A program made the translations under genes and the position numbers. 64,000 nt of DNA, taken from the NCBI GenBank assembly GCA_019188255.1, contig JAETXT010000010.1, positions 930,001-994,000 of the forward strand. The letters are read 5' to 3'. The notes beneath the pieces are model-generated. The model was not told where the DNA came from. It did no database searches and saw nothing but the letters and a program-made list of their open reading frames with translations. Positions 46,419 to 58,676 of this stretch are shown here, piece by piece; the first letter of the stretch is position 1, and every line of letters starts with the position of its first letter. Source of the DNA: Verticillium longisporum (taxonomy: Eukaryota > Ascomycota > Sordariomycetes > Glomerellales > Plectosphaerellaceae).

Positions 46419-47600
46419 GTTGACGGTTGGAGCGGGGGTTGTGTCGTTGGTGATGTAAAAGAGAGTCGTAGGGAGACGGATGTCCTTGTTTGTAGTTCGG
46501 GCGGGAAGAGGTACAGGCGGGGTGAGAAAAGAATCTAACAAGTCTTTCTTCGCGCAAAATTGGAAAGTGGGAGGGGCGGCACCAGACTGGACGGCGAGTT
46601 GGTGGGGTTTTTGGCGCTAGGCCCAGAAGTGGCCTAGCCTCTTCTTCTCTTCGGTCCAGCTTCTTGAGGCATGAGGTGGTCTGTGCCTCTGCATTGCTGC
46701 TGAATGTTGTGCCTGAGGCTGCTGTACAAAGTTCTTCTCTTCCATTTGCATTTGGATGGGAAAGGCTAGGTGCTCGAAAAAGGGGGCGACGCAAGGGGAG
46801 AACCAGGAGATCATCAATAGCTTCGCCAGCCCTAGCAGCTGGCGACAGACGGACGAGGCTGTAGGTCGTAATCGTAGACGAGCATTCTCCAATGGACAGG
46901 TGCGAATGCGAACCCGCACTCCATGTTAGTAAGGCAGTTACCTTCTGTCTACCGAGCCGAGCGAGCCTACATCCGAGTGCAGAGGCAGAGAGAGAGGCGG
47001 CCTCTCTGAGGTTGGTGCACGTTTGCAGTGGCATGATGCGGCCTGGCTTGGTCCCGAAACAGGAAACCAATGAAGCTTCGGAGTGCATGGCCAGTTCGTC
47101 AGGAATCCATCTATTTCAACAACACGCACATCGTTCGATTCGCTCGGAAATCATAGCATCTAGCTCACTCATCTACTGATCCGACATCAGTTTTGCTCCT
47201 CGTCGTGTCCAGCACTCGACACCAACGGTAATCGCCCACGTCGACAGCTGCGGGAGACACTTAGTCAGCCGCACCTCACAGTGAGATCATCTCCGTCGCT
47301 CCCGAGACTCCACTCGCCACCTGCACGGCTCCACGTCCTTAGAGGTCCGTCGACCTCAAGTTTGACTTTCCCTTCCAATCTTTCCACGCCTGCGTCCATT
47401 CGACGACCCTATTTTCGACCTTGCGACCGCTTCAACTGCAGACACTCCTTTACACCCAGCCATTGATAATCACAAGCAACACAACACCGCCCTTTCTCAC
47501 GATCTTTCCTCCACCCCGCCATAACGACCATCTCGCCTTGGCCTCACTTTGTCAACCTGGAAATTGAGTCGACCCATTGTCATCCCACCACACGCCTGCG
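46419..47600. other. Divergent promoter region TCTP / SUR2
   Basis: About 1.2 kb. No gene supported. The right part (from about 47280) is C/T-rich with few Gs, typical of a fungal 5'UTR preceding the SUR2 ATG. Confidence 0.5.
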
Positions 47601-48773
47601 ATGGTGAACGAGACCATGGCCACTGTCATGGCCTCGACCAACGCGACTTGGTTTGACGACCTTCCACCTCTCCCTTCCTACACGGAGAAGGCCATTCCAG
47701 ATATTGTTCCCGGCATCCCGAACTTCTACATGTTCCCCATCCTGCCTATCATCATCTACTGGATCCTCTCCATCTTCTTCCACATTATCGACACCTACGA
47801 CGTTTGGCCGCAGTACCGTCTACATACGCCTGAGGAAATCACCAAGCGCAACCATGTCAGCCGCTACGAGGTTGCTCGCGACGTTGTCGTCCAACAGTTT
47901 ATTCAAATCGGCATGGCCCTCTTCCTCGACGCGACCGAGGCTGCCCAGATGATTGGTAGCGAGGAGTACGATGTCGCCGTCTGGGCTACGCGCGTGCGCC
48001 TCGCCCAGCGCGGACTTCCTGCTCTCCTCGGTTTCCTTGGCCTCAACGCTGCGACCATCTCGAAGAACATGTCGGCCTCGCACCCTCTCATTGCCGGCGC
48101 GCTTGCTGGCGGTCACTACCCGTCGCTCATGAGCCCCTCCATCGACGGCGTCAACGCCGTGCCCACCTTTGCACTGTGGGAGCTTATGGTCGCCAAGGCT
48201 ATCTACTGGGCCATCATCCCGACCCTCCAGATTTTCATTGGCACAGTTCTGCTTGATACCTGGCAGTACTTCCTGCACCGCCTGATGCACGTCAACAAGT
48301 TTATGTACAGTAAGTGGTGTCATGATGATTTCACATGATTCGACCCCCAATTGACCCCTGGCGACACAGCTACCTTCCACTCGCGCCACCACCGTCTCTA
48401 TGTCCCTTACGCCTACGGCGCACTCTACAACCACCCCGTCGAAGGTTTCCTGCTCGACACCCTCGGCGCTGGTCTCTCTTACAAGGTCACCTTCATGACC
48501 CAGAGACAGGGTCTGCTCTTCTTCTGCCTGTCGACGATCAAGACGGTCGACGACCACTGCGGCTATGCCCTGCCCTGGGATCCTATCCAGCACATTACGA
48601 GTAACAATGCTGCCTACCACGACATCCACCACCAGACTTGGGGCATCAAGACCAACTTCTCCCAACCCTTCTTCACCTTCTGGGACCGCTTCCTGAACAC
48701 CAGGTACAAGGGCAACAGGCAGAACCGCCTGTTGGAGAAGGAGAAGGCAGTCGCTGCCGCCAAGACCCAATGA
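47601..48773 (+). CDS. SUR2: Sphinganine C4-hydroxylase (fatty acid hydroxylase family)
   Basis: Membrane di-iron enzyme that hydroxylates dihydrosphingosine at C4 to make phytosphingosine in the ER. Exons are 47601-48309 and 48370-48773, giving 370 residues in a clean frame. Hydrophobic segments include FYMFPILPIIIYWILSIFF and AIYWAIIPTLQIFIGTVLL. The histidine boxes are in order: HRLMH, HSRHH (split by the intron just upstream) and HDIHH, together with DHCGYALPWDP. A QNRLLEKEK C-terminus follows. The start is the first ATG giving MVNET; an in-frame TTG upstream is not used. Confidence 0.93.
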
Positions 48774-51700
48774 GCTTTTAATGGTCATATCTCTTTACAC
48801 TCTTTTCTTCCACGACGTAATATGTAACAACCTTCTCTTCGACTGTAACCCCAGTGTTCTCTTATTTTTTTTTTCGATCGAGACCGGTTTGGATGGATGG
48901 CTGGATCCGTCGCAATGAAGATGGTCCTCGCTGTGAATATACACAGCACACACACAAATACACACACAAAACATTCAGGGGCAGGGCATGGACAGGCGTT
49001 TCCTTGTTGTTTTTCGAGCCGTATCTTCTTCTTTGGTGTTTTGAAACCCCCCCTTGCGTCGTCTTGATAATGGAGATGGCTTCAGCTTGAGGTCCTGCGT
49101 CGATCCGAGCTCGTCTGACAGGTCATAACATGGAGAGGGGTACGCTCATCTCGACGCGTTCTTTCGGCAACTTGTATGGCCTAGACCGCGTTGTTCTTCG
49201 GGCGACATGAAGCGATGTGACATGCGTGGCGGGGCCTCCTTTGACAAGAGGTGGGACGGTGTTCACGGTGGTAGGGGCTTAATTCGAGGTTCGGTCAGAC
49301 AGTGTGTCCCGTACGACGTGGGAATGGGAAAAACGGCGACTCGGGGGTTTGTGATTCACTACGCTACACATAATGGAAGTTTTTCGTCTGACCGACTCGC
49401 GATTGTGCTACTGCAGTATGCTGTGTCTGTGATTTTGTTGACCTTGCGTTGCGCTCCGAAGTCATGAGAACAGGCCTTGAGTACAATGCCATCTCGAGTT
49501 GCGTCAGGTAGAAACAGAAGCGCACTGCATGTCCCGTGGCGAGGGAGCAAAATGTCACAAGCGACAAGCTCATTGAGGTGTTGAAAGATCAGACGGAGGG
49601 AAGCTTCTTGTTTCCTACCCCCCACCGTCGGACAGGGCTGTGAGAAGAGACCATCTACTCGTCACCGCTTCTCCAGCCTGCCATCACAAGAAGCAATACT
49701 ACTTTCCAGACCACGGCCTCCGAGACATTGAGCCACAGTATATGGCGGGTAACCTGGGACACCCCAAATCGACACAGCGTCAGCCGAGAGCCGTGCAACA
49801 ACCTGACGCATCACCGAAAATACAAGGTCTCCAACGAGCCGCACCGCACACCGAGCGCCACCCGGCACCGCGACGTTTCGGCTGGGGGGTGATCCTCCCC
49901 CTCCCCTGATCCACCGCGCCCGTCCTGCAGGCTCCGTTAATATGTACATTTACAAGGGAGATCGGCGCCGTGCTTCAGGGTCAGACTTTTGGGTGCAGGA
50001 GGCAGAACTTTCTGATGGGGAGATTGGGGGACGGGGCCTTGATCGCTTTGAGGAGCAAAAGGTGCTCAGGGCCTCGGCGACGATCAGGTCAAGCGAGACG
50101 AGGAGGAAAAATAATCGGAGGCGGCGGACTAGAGAGGGATTTACCGGGTTCCGGGGGCTTGTGATCCTGGGGGCTTGGCAGGGGATTTTTTTGCTGTGGA
50201 TGCCGGCGCTAGAGGGGGATGCGAGCGAGGATGGCAGAGGATCAGAGGATGGGAAGAGCTATGATGGTGTGCTCAAATCGTAAGCTTCATTGCCGGAGAG
50301 TTACAACTTGCCAGAGTCGAGTATGATTGACAGTCGGAGGATGCTTTTGAATTCGAGGTTGCAACAAACTCTGTTGAGCACGGTCGGTTGGTGCACTCAG
50401 CTATCTCTCAATTGCAATGCAGCCGGGCCTCACGGCCGTTACTCGGTCAAAGTGGGAGGCAGATGGCCAGGGGTCTAAAACCGAAAGGGTGCAGCATCGA
50501 AGTCCCGGCTGGTGGTGGCCGAGATGGCTTCTACAGTACTGATGAGGTACCACCCGAAGACTGGCTGGTCTGGTCAGGACTGGTCACCAGCTGCCACATG
50601 GCAGGCTGCGAGAGGGCCTGTGGTCGAGCTGAATGCACGAGTAAGCCAATACATGATGCGAACATGGGGATGGCCTTGTCGAAGGCAGGAACATTGTCGG
50701 GTAGTAGGATAAGGACACAAAAACAAGTAATCGTGGTTTCTGAAAGCATACATTAACGTAACCATCACAATGACGAAACGCGTACATGTATGTTTTCGTC
50801 TCCGTCTCTGATGAGGTACAGTAGCTTCGTCAACTGGGTTTTCTCCAAATTAAGACGCGAACGGCGACGGGCCAATCGTCTTACATGGGCTACCAATCTG
50901 CGTGCTGGGTCCCCATCTTTCCCGAGTCACGAACAACAAGACACGGTGCCCGCTCTGGCTGTCATCTGCCACCAAAGCCCCCCGCTTGGCGCTGGAGCTA
51001 TTGGGTGTTCCCCCGAACCGTGGCGGCTGTGAGACAATGAGTGGCCCTGAGGTGCAGACGGTGCAGACGGTGCAGACACTGCTTGTTCCTTCTTGGCAGT
51101 CGCTCGGGGGCAAGCGGGGCCCTGCGAGATTGCCATACTGGCGTCTTGCGCTACTGAAGCAGTGCTCGATGGGCGACCGTCTTCAAGCAGGTGCATCACG
51201 CAACACTCAGCTCGACATGGGGCGGCTCGACAGGGCAGGCACGATTTACCTTTCGGTGCGTGTTAGCCAGTCGCGACTGCTGCTGTTGTATCGTGGTTTC
51301 CCATGTTGGATCAGCCACCCACCGCTCTTCCTTCCATTTGAGGGATGGTCATGTCATGGTTTTTTGGAAGCTGCCTCCTGCCTCCTGCCTCCTGCCTCCT
51401 GCCTCCTGCCTCCTGCCCGCCTTGTCTGTCCATCCGTCCCTCCTCATCAAGGCTGGTCGTCTGCCCAGCCTTTTCTTCCCTGTTATCCTCAACTACCCAC
51501 TGTTCTAGTCAACAGTCCCTGACTCTCGTCCACGTTCATCCCTCTTTTATTATTAGTCTTAGGTTGACAAGCACCCCAATCCCACTCTGCCCGCCTTGCT
51601 CCGTCACAAGCTAAGGGCTTGCCGTCAGCCAAGTCAGCTGCCAAGTTTAGCACCATCCACTCTGACTGCCGCAGCTTCCAGTTGCTGCTGTGGCATCCAA

Positions 51701-53016
51701 GCCTCCCAAACAAGTACCACAGGGACTACTGCTGTACCACCAACACCAGACTCACCGGCTCCCCAACGCCAACGATCACCAGAAAGGTGCAAGGTCCGGC
51801 ATTGGCGCCGGTCCAATCGCCAACGGCTCCTTTCTATTTATTCAACGCACTTGCCCTTCGGTTGACGCTGGCACCGACGACCCCGAATCCCGCGACAGAA
51901 AATCCCTGGTCATTTACCTCCAACAGCACGAACACCACTAGGCACGGCCTGTGTGGTCTGAACGCCCCGCCTCATCAGCCCCTCTGACCCCTGGAAACTG
52001 AAGCACCGCCGGCGGCCCTCAACACCAAACCTCCTGGTCAAGGCGCACCTTGCTGGGCCTAGCGGATGCATTAACACTCCCAAACGTGCCCCTTCAGCCA
52101 ATAGAGGATCACGGTCCCTCAGCCCAAAAGGACGCCATCCCCCACGGCATCGCCTACAGCTGCTCCCACCGCCCCCAAGCCTCTCCGAACTGGGGCCACC
52201 TGGAATTGCGAGAGCTCCAAGGTGCCCAAAGCGTCTCCTTAGCACCATCTCATCTCGTCTCGTTGACGGCCTGCATCTGACAAGGTGCGGTCGATGTCAG
52301 GTTCAGCTCTCCGCGTTCCGGACAAACCTGGTTCAAAATACCCAAATACCCAAATACCCAAGTACCCAAATACCCAAGTACCCCGTGGCACCCGACATCT
52401 CGTTCACTTATCTGACCAAAATCACAACCGGCAATCTGAGGTTGCCTGCATCAACCATCTGTTGTTCCCGGCATCCTGCATCAACCCTCGCTCCCGAGTG
52501 CTCGGGACTAACACGCTATCGACCAACCTGCAACCCACCCGCGCCCTCGCCCTTTCATCACGGCCGCGACCTCTTTTGGAACGCATTACGAACCAACAGC
52601 TTTCAGACGGGCTTGTTCTTCCAAACGCCCATCGTTCACAGGGGATCACCTTCTCCATCGCCCGTTTCGGGGTTGACAGCGCCTACCCAGTCAAATTGTT
52701 CAGGGGTGCTTCGTCGCCTTCGTAAGCGCCCACCATTCAGGCGTCGCCTTTGACTCTCGGACATACATCACGGCGCTTCCACGACTGGGTCGCCGAAATC
52801 ATTGGTCGAACCAGATTCCTGTCATCACAGCCTCTGCATTCCCGTACGGCAGCATTATCCTTTTCTCTGCGTCTACTCAAACAGAATGGGACGATTTTCT
52901 GCGTTTCAGTGACTACGCTCTTGCCGAATCCGCACCTGTCGCTGGACAGCAAGCGCCTCGGCCCCCAATAAGACCTCGCTGGCCGCCACCTCTCTACGAG
53001 GCCCCCTTTGCCCGCC
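48774..53016. other. 4.2-kb region without a supportable gene
   Basis: Lies between SUR2 and the glycogen-binding-domain gene. Contents are low-complexity: CACACAAATACACACA near 48945, GTGCAGACG x3 at 51053-51078, TGCCTCC x6 at 51372-51415 and AAATACCCAAGTACCC at 52335-52385. From 51400 the plus strand is C/T-rich and may be the long leader of the downstream gene. A protein-like minor frame (about 52680-53051, containing RWPPPLYEAPFARHG) overlaps exon 1 of that gene but has no start. I leave it unassigned. Confidence 0.4.
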
Positions 53017-54921
53017 ATGGACCCGACCACGACTCTCTTTACTTTCATGCTGTGAGTCTCGACACTTTGCATTCTTTTTATTTTCCTCTGTCGGTCTCGT
53101 GAAGTACTGCGCTGGCACTTTTGTTCCTTACATTCGTTGATCGAATACATTCCTTGCACTTACACCAATTCCTGCCTTGTACGTATGGTCCAAGCTTCAT
53201 TGCCCGAATTGGACATTGCATCGGAGTGGCCGAACGCGAGCGGTCGCCCAATTTTGTTTGGGCTGGCTGGAAAGTACTGTCGGCTGGATCCTGGGATGAC
53301 ATTGCTTATTTTCAGCCTCATCAGCTGACGTCTGAGACGATGTTCTGCTTCCTGCGGCTGAGTAGCTGGTCGGGAGAGAACTTACCTGCCACTTACGAGA
53401 CAATAGGCTGGTTCATAAGTCCTGGTTCGCTAACCATTCCCAGCGAGACGCATCCGACAGTTCAATCAGTTCATCTTTTCGGTTCTTGGGACAACTTCTC
53501 GACAGCCTACTTGATGGAGCGTGACATTCGACGAGACCGTGGCCAATGGCGCGGATGTTACTCTTTCAAGGATATCGTCTGTGACGATGACAACGGCGCC
53601 TGCCGGAAACGGAACGGCGGTTTGAAGATGGGCCACAAGTATTACTACTATGTGAGTTTGGTTCGCAAGAAACCAATCTCATCTCTGGTGCTAATCTATA
53701 AACCTACAGTATGAGCTCGACGGTTCGCAGGAAACCCATGACACGACTTTGCCCTCAACCACCAAGTGTCCCTACCTTCCTGGGCAAATAGTCAACACAC
53801 TCGATGTTCCTATGGAACAAGTTCTTCGCAAGCGCAGCGCCTCCCTCACGTCTCTCAAGATTACCGACTATAAGACGATGAACCCCCTCGACAAGTTCAT
53901 CACTCCAAGAGCTCCTCCTCCACTGCCCGACAGCATGAGGACGCGCCTGGGCTCGTCGCCTCTTACGTCTTCAAGCATCTCGTTGCGCTCCATGTCACCG
54001 GCTCCCGCATGGCGGCGTTTGTTCAGCCGGCGGTCTTCCAGCCGGACTGGCGAACGTGATCGTCAACTCAACGAGGAGCATTGGTCCATGTCGTCAGACG
54101 TCTACGTGGATGATGAGAGGAGTCTCCTCTCGTCGCAAGGTAGCCGAAGCAGGGACATTTCGCCCGAATCTCTTCAGCGCTTCCTGGCTGACGAAAGCGC
54201 ACCGTCAGTGCCGACTGACGCTGTGGAAGAGCGGCCGACTCTGTCGATACCGGAAGACATTGTGGAAGAGAACGAAGATGACCTCAACTTCGCCACATCA
54301 GCCGTGTCCGAAAACAACCCCTACGCAACATGCCTGTCCCCTCCACCTTTCAAACGATCCCACTCCGACAGCAGCATGCCTACTGTCACGAATGGCAGCC
54401 AAATGACGCTGACACAATATGTCCACTCCACATCGGACAAGGTCGATGCTGCGCATGCGCCGTCCCCCACTCGGGACCTCCAGAGCCGCCCCACTCTCGG
54501 ACTCGACATGTCAGAGTCGCGGTTCTCTATGTCTTCTGCTTCTAGCATTGTCTCGCAGGAGCTGCGCTCTCCAGATGACGGGCCGCCCTCATGGTATGAC
54601 TCCAATGACGACGACGATGAGTTGCTGTCGTCAAATGAGAGCGAGACGTCCTACAAGTCTCTGTGCGTGCTGGATTCCACAAGTTCGTCTTTGGACCAGC
54701 CGCGAGCCCCTATTGCCAGTTATAGCCTGCCACAGGGACCAGATCATGTCAGCAAGCAGTCTTTGCATGACCAACGCACCGTCCAGACCTCCATTGCATC
54801 GCCGGCTTTAATTGCGAGGTCTGACCATACACTACTCGCAAGCCCCAGCGACCATGGCATTGACGACTTTGTCAATGAAATGAACTGGATGGTCGACATA
54901 ATCCACGGCGGACGTGTTTAG
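53017..54921 (+). CDS. CBM48/AMPK1-type glycogen-binding-domain protein
   Basis: A 484-residue protein from exons 53017-53051, 53444-53651 and 53710-54921. The N-terminal domain (about 10-110) contains VQSVHLFGSWDNFSTAYLME, RGQWRGCYSF and KMGHKYYYYYELDG. This is the beta-sandwich pattern of the AMPK-beta glycogen-binding module (GSWDNW-like core, Y-Y-ELDG strand). CPYLPGQIVNTLDVP follows, then a long Ser-rich disordered tail with acidic patches. No kinase-interacting C-terminal domain is seen. The 392-bp first intron is long for this genome and might hide another exon. The ATG is chosen for MDPTTTLFTFML, which resembles the N-terminus of fungal homologues as I recall them. Substrate binding is inferred. 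Confidence 0.72.
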
Positions 54922-55607
54922 GCTACTCCTAACACTCTGCCCTATTTCCTACGTCTTCAATGATACCCAATTTCCTTTCATGTCCAAGACCTCTCTGAAG
55001 ATCCAACTGGGGGATATAGAAGGGTTTCTGTTGTACATATGAGTGAGAGAAAACGCCTCGGATCATGATGATGATCGATACAAGGACGACCAAGATGCCT
55101 TCGAGGCTAAGCTTTGGGCGCGGTTTTACGCCTGAGGCTGGGAGGAGTCACGAGAATCGGTTTATCGCAACGACTCTGCAAGAAAGATGTACGTATTCAA
55201 GGCTATCTGCCTCTAGAAGTGGTCACTTGAATGGCTCCCGGGAGGAGTCTGATCAGGTGGAGGGATAAGATTGGCAATCGTCAGCTAGATACGCACCATA
55301 TATGAGGAAATGGTCATCCAATGGAAGCCTGAGATTGATGTACAACAACAAACGTTTATACTGTCAAATGACTCTGCGGACCATTCGTACCCTTATGAAG
55401 ATTCCGGTAATCAATTAGTGGGTCAAGCCCATTTCATTCGTGCCTGTCCAGTGGTCATGTTACAGCGACTCCTCAGCGGCCCAACAGAGATGGGCGAAGG
55501 TATCATACAATCTTTACACTATCCGTACATCGCCGTCCCGCTCTACCATTATTCATAGTACATGTCCTGTCCACTCCGCCATGCCTTGCGCACTCGGGTA
55601 GGACGCG
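54922..55607. other. Intergenic region between convergent genes
   Basis: About 690 bp of 3' flanks of the glycogen-binding-domain gene (+) and VPS72 (-). Nothing else supported. Confidence 0.5.
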
Positions 55608-58385
55608 TCACACCACCGCAGGCGCCGGAGCGCCCTGCTCAGCAGGCGGAGGCGCCACAGAGGGCGCGGCAGCAGCGGGAGCCGGGGTCTCAGCGGACGG
55701 CGCGCTCGGCGCCGGAGGGGGCGGCACCGTCGACGCCGTGCCGGCCGCGAGCTGTTGGGGCAGCTGTGGCCGGGCGGCAGGGACGGGGGCGGGCACGTCG
55801 ACGTCCATCTCGTCCGTCGGCAGTGGTGCAGCGCGTTCGGCCTCGGCGACAGCGACGACGGCGCCGTCTGGCTGCGTCGCGCTCGTCGTTGCTGGCCGGA
55901 CCTGTTTTGCTGCGTCGTTCTGCTCCTGCTGCTGCTGTCTCTGCCTTTGCTCTGCCTCTCTGAGTCTTTCCTTTTCCTTTTCCTTGGCCTCCGCTTCCAT
56001 CTGCTGCTGCTTCTTCTTCTTCTCTTCTTCGGCCGCCCTCTCGGCCTCCTTCTCCTTGGCTCGCGCCGCCGGCCCGCCGAGGAACGCGACGGGCACGCCC
56101 TTGGCGGCGTAGGTGCAGCTGCCGACCCAGGCGCCGACGAGGGCGCTGAAGCGGTACTCGCCGCGGCGCAGGCGCTGGATCTCGCGGTACGCGTAGGCGT
56201 TGAAGTAGGGCAGGCCGGTGTGCGGGTCGCGGTAGCGGGCCGGGTGGTTCGTGATGGCGCAGAGCGGCGCGGCCGGGGGCTTGGCGAGCTTGGCGAGCTT
56301 GCGGTGGGGGCCGAAGAGGACGCGCGACTGGGTGGCCTTGTTGGCTATGAGGGGCTCGGCAAAGTTCTGGAGGATGATGGCGTGGCGGGTCGTCTTATGG
56401 GGGCCTGCTGGCGGTGGTGCTGGTTGTGCCGACGCTTGGGGTGCGTGAGGGTCGGACGGTGTGGGAAGGGTTGACGATGCCGGTGTGGTTTCGTTCGTCT
56501 GGGAGGCGGCAGCAGGTTGCTGCGAGGGCACGCCTCCTTTGCCGGGTTGGGGCTCGAGTTGTGTTTGGAGAGGTGGTGGCTGGGCGGCAGGTGCTCGTGG
56601 TTGCAAAGGCTGCAGCTGTGTCTGTGAAGGAGCCGGCGCGGGTTGAATCTGCTGAGGCGGCTGTGACGGGGCTTGTCCCGCTTGGGAGACTGCCGACACG
56701 GCGTTGTGTGACGGCTGGCCTGGCGTCGTTGGCGGCAGGGACAGGGGCGATGGCCTCTGTGTTGTGTTTGGCGGAGCGAGCACGTTTGACCTGGGGTTCA
56801 TGCCGGAGCTGCTGAGATGGATGCCGCCGAGAGGTGGCGCCAGCACAGGCGGCGCGAGAACGGGGGCCTTGAGGCCAGATTGTGGTGCAGCAGGAGCTGC
56901 CAAGGGAGCAAGAGGAGAGGCTACAGCGGGAGCAGAAAGAGGAGCAGCAGCAGCAGGAGGAGGAGGAGGGGCGGGAAGAGCCAGAGGAGAGGGGCCCTGT
57001 GGTGATGGCGAGATGGTCGGAGGGGCCACAGGTCCAGGCTGAGGATCCGTAGGCGGTGCTGCTGGTGCCGCTGGTGCAGACTCGGCGGTCAGAGATGGTT
57101 GTTCAGGCGCAGCGGACGGCGGTGCCGGGCTTGGTGCGTCTTCCACTTTGAGTGGAGGCACAGAGGTCTCAGGTAGTTTCGGCAGCCCCGGGTCCACAGC
57201 CGAGATGGGCGTGTTTGGCGATGTTGTTGCTGGCGTCGACAGCATCGAGTCGACTCCTACTCCTGGCTTGGCCTCCGTAGCCGTACCTGTTGCCGGTGCT
57301 GTCGCTGGCGTGACCCTCAAAGCAGGTGTCGCGGCGTCCGTCTCCGGTGCAGCAGCTCCCTTCCTGTCAGCCTTGGCCTTGCCCTTCTCCGGCTTCTCCT
57401 TTTTCTCTCGTTTCTTCCGAGGCTGCTTCTCCTCCATGGTGACCGTCTTGCCGCCGTTCGCATCGCCCTCCCACTGGCCCATGCCGCTCCAGAAGGTGAT
57501 GACGGGCCCCTTGAGGGTGCGGTTGTTGAGGGCCGCCAGCTTGGCGGCGCGCTCCTCCTCCCTCGCCTTCTCGGCCTCCTCCCAGCGGTTCAGGCTCTTG
57601 GCGTTCCTCTTCTCGACGAGGGCCGCCTCGGCGAGGCGCTCAGCCTGGGTCATGGGGGGTTTCTTCAGCGCCGCGAGCCTCTTGGCCTTCTTCTCCATGG
57701 CGACCACCTGCTTCAGCCGCTTGGCCTCCCTCTCGACCATCTGGTTGTGCAGCTGCTCCTTGCTGAGCACCGTCGTCTGCCGCGCCGACGCGCGCGTCGG
57801 CATGTCCGTGACGGTCGGCAGCCAGCTCGTGCGCTCCGACTTTTTCTTGGGCCGCGGGGCCGCCGTTGTCGTGGTCGTCGTCGTCGCGTCGGCGGCAGGC
57901 GGCGGCCCGTCGGCGGTGATGCGGACCTTTTTGCGAAACTTGGCGGGTATGGCGTCGTTGGCCTTGCGCTTCCGCCGCTGGGCGGCGCGGCGCTCCTTGG
58001 CCTGCCTCTCGAGCTCGTGCTCGCCGGCGAGGTCCTGGTCAGCGGTGCCGCCGTTCGGCGCTGCGTCGTCCTCCGAGTCGGACGACGAGTCCATGTGCAC
58101 GTCGGACGCGCCGTCCTCGACGTCCGTGAATCCGGCGTCGTCATCGTCCTCGGCGAAGAGCAGCTCGAGGTCCGAGTCCGGGTCTTCGTGGGCCAGCATC
58201 GACTTCATCCGGTTGCCGGCCGTCGAGCGCTTGGCACGGCCTGTGGCGAGCCACTCGACGGGCGTGGCGGCCGTCGAGGTCGTCGGCGTGGCCTCGTCGC
58301 TGGCGCTCGTGGCGTCGGAGCCCGAGTCGGAGTCGTAGTCGACCATGGGGGCGCGAGGGGCGGCTGTCTTGGGAGGAGCGTCCAT
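55608..58385 (-). CDS. VPS72: Vps72/YL1 (Swc2) histone-chaperone subunit
   Basis: Subunit of SWR1-type remodellers that binds H2A.Z-H2B and delivers the variant to nucleosomes. Single exon, 925 residues. The N-terminal YL1 domain (about 30-330) has ATGRAKRSTAGNRMKSML, a strongly acidic block ending in FAEDDDDAGF, RKKVRITADG, SWLPTVTDMPTRASARQTT and WSGMGQW. The C-terminal YL1_C domain (about 690-780) has CAITNHPARYRDPHTGLPYFN and AYREIQRLRRGEYRF. Between them lie about 350 residues of Pro/Ala/Gln-rich low complexity, and a charged Q-rich tail follows. It is larger than yeast Swc2 mainly because of these inserts. The frame is clean. Confidence 0.93.
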   Translation of the reverse strand: MDAPPKTAAPRAPMVDYDSDSGSDATSASDEATPTTSTAATPVEWLATGRAKRSTAGNRMKSMLAHEDPDSDLELLFAEDDDDAGFTDVEDGASDVHMDSSSDSEDDAAPNGGTADQDLAGEHELERQAKERRAAQRRKRKANDAIPAKFRKKVRITADGPPPAADATTTTTTTAAPRPKKKSERTSWLPTVTDMPTRASARQTTVLSKEQLHNQMVEREAKRLKQVVAMEKKAKRLAALKKPPMTQAERLAEAALVEKRNAKSLNRWEEAEKAREEERAAKLAALNNRTLKGPVITFWSGMGQWEGDANGGKTVTMEEKQPRKKREKKEKPEKGKAKADRKGAAAPETDAATPALRVTPATAPATGTATEAKPGVGVDSMLSTPATTSPNTPISAVDPGLPKLPETSVPPLKVEDAPSPAPPSAAPEQPSLTAESAPAAPAAPPTDPQPGPVAPPTISPSPQGPSPLALPAPPPPPAAAAPLSAPAVASPLAPLAAPAAPQSGLKAPVLAPPVLAPPLGGIHLSSSGMNPRSNVLAPPNTTQRPSPLSLPPTTPGQPSHNAVSAVSQAGQAPSQPPQQIQPAPAPSQTQLQPLQPRAPAAQPPPLQTQLEPQPGKGGVPSQQPAAASQTNETTPASSTLPTPSDPHAPQASAQPAPPPAGPHKTTRHAIILQNFAEPLIANKATQSRVLFGPHRKLAKLAKPPAAPLCAITNHPARYRDPHTGLPYFNAYAYREIQRLRRGEYRFSALVGAWVGSCTYAAKGVPVAFLGGPAARAKEKEAERAAEEEKKKKQQQMEAEAKEKEKERLREAEQRQRQQQQEQNDAAKQVRPATTSATQPDGAVVAVAEAERAAPLPTDEMDVDVPAPVPAARPQLPQQLAAGTASTVPPPPAPSAPSAETPAPAAAAPSVAPPPAEQGAPAPAVV

Positions 58386-58676
58386 GGTGCTGGGACCCCG
58401 GGGGGAAGAGGGGGGAGGGGGAGTTTGGTTCTTCTTGGTGAGGAAGGGGGCGATGGTGTTATCGGTACATGTCTGTTGTGAGGTGTGTAGCGAGCGAGGC
58501 TGGCTCGCCGGGATGTCTTTTCAAGGCGTCGTCGTAGTATTCGGGATGATCGAAAGGTTGGGCGTGTGGTGTTGAGGATGAGGAAGGGTTTGGTTCGGTT
58601 GGTGGGGAGCTGTGTGTGTGCAGAAAGGATTGAAGGTGGAAGTCACACGCGTCGCTCCCAAGTTGCTCGCCCTAGG

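Noticed and set aside
57148..58338. 396-residue plus-strand frame
   Set aside because: Antisense of the charged N-terminal half of VPS72; Ser/Ala-rich with no domain.
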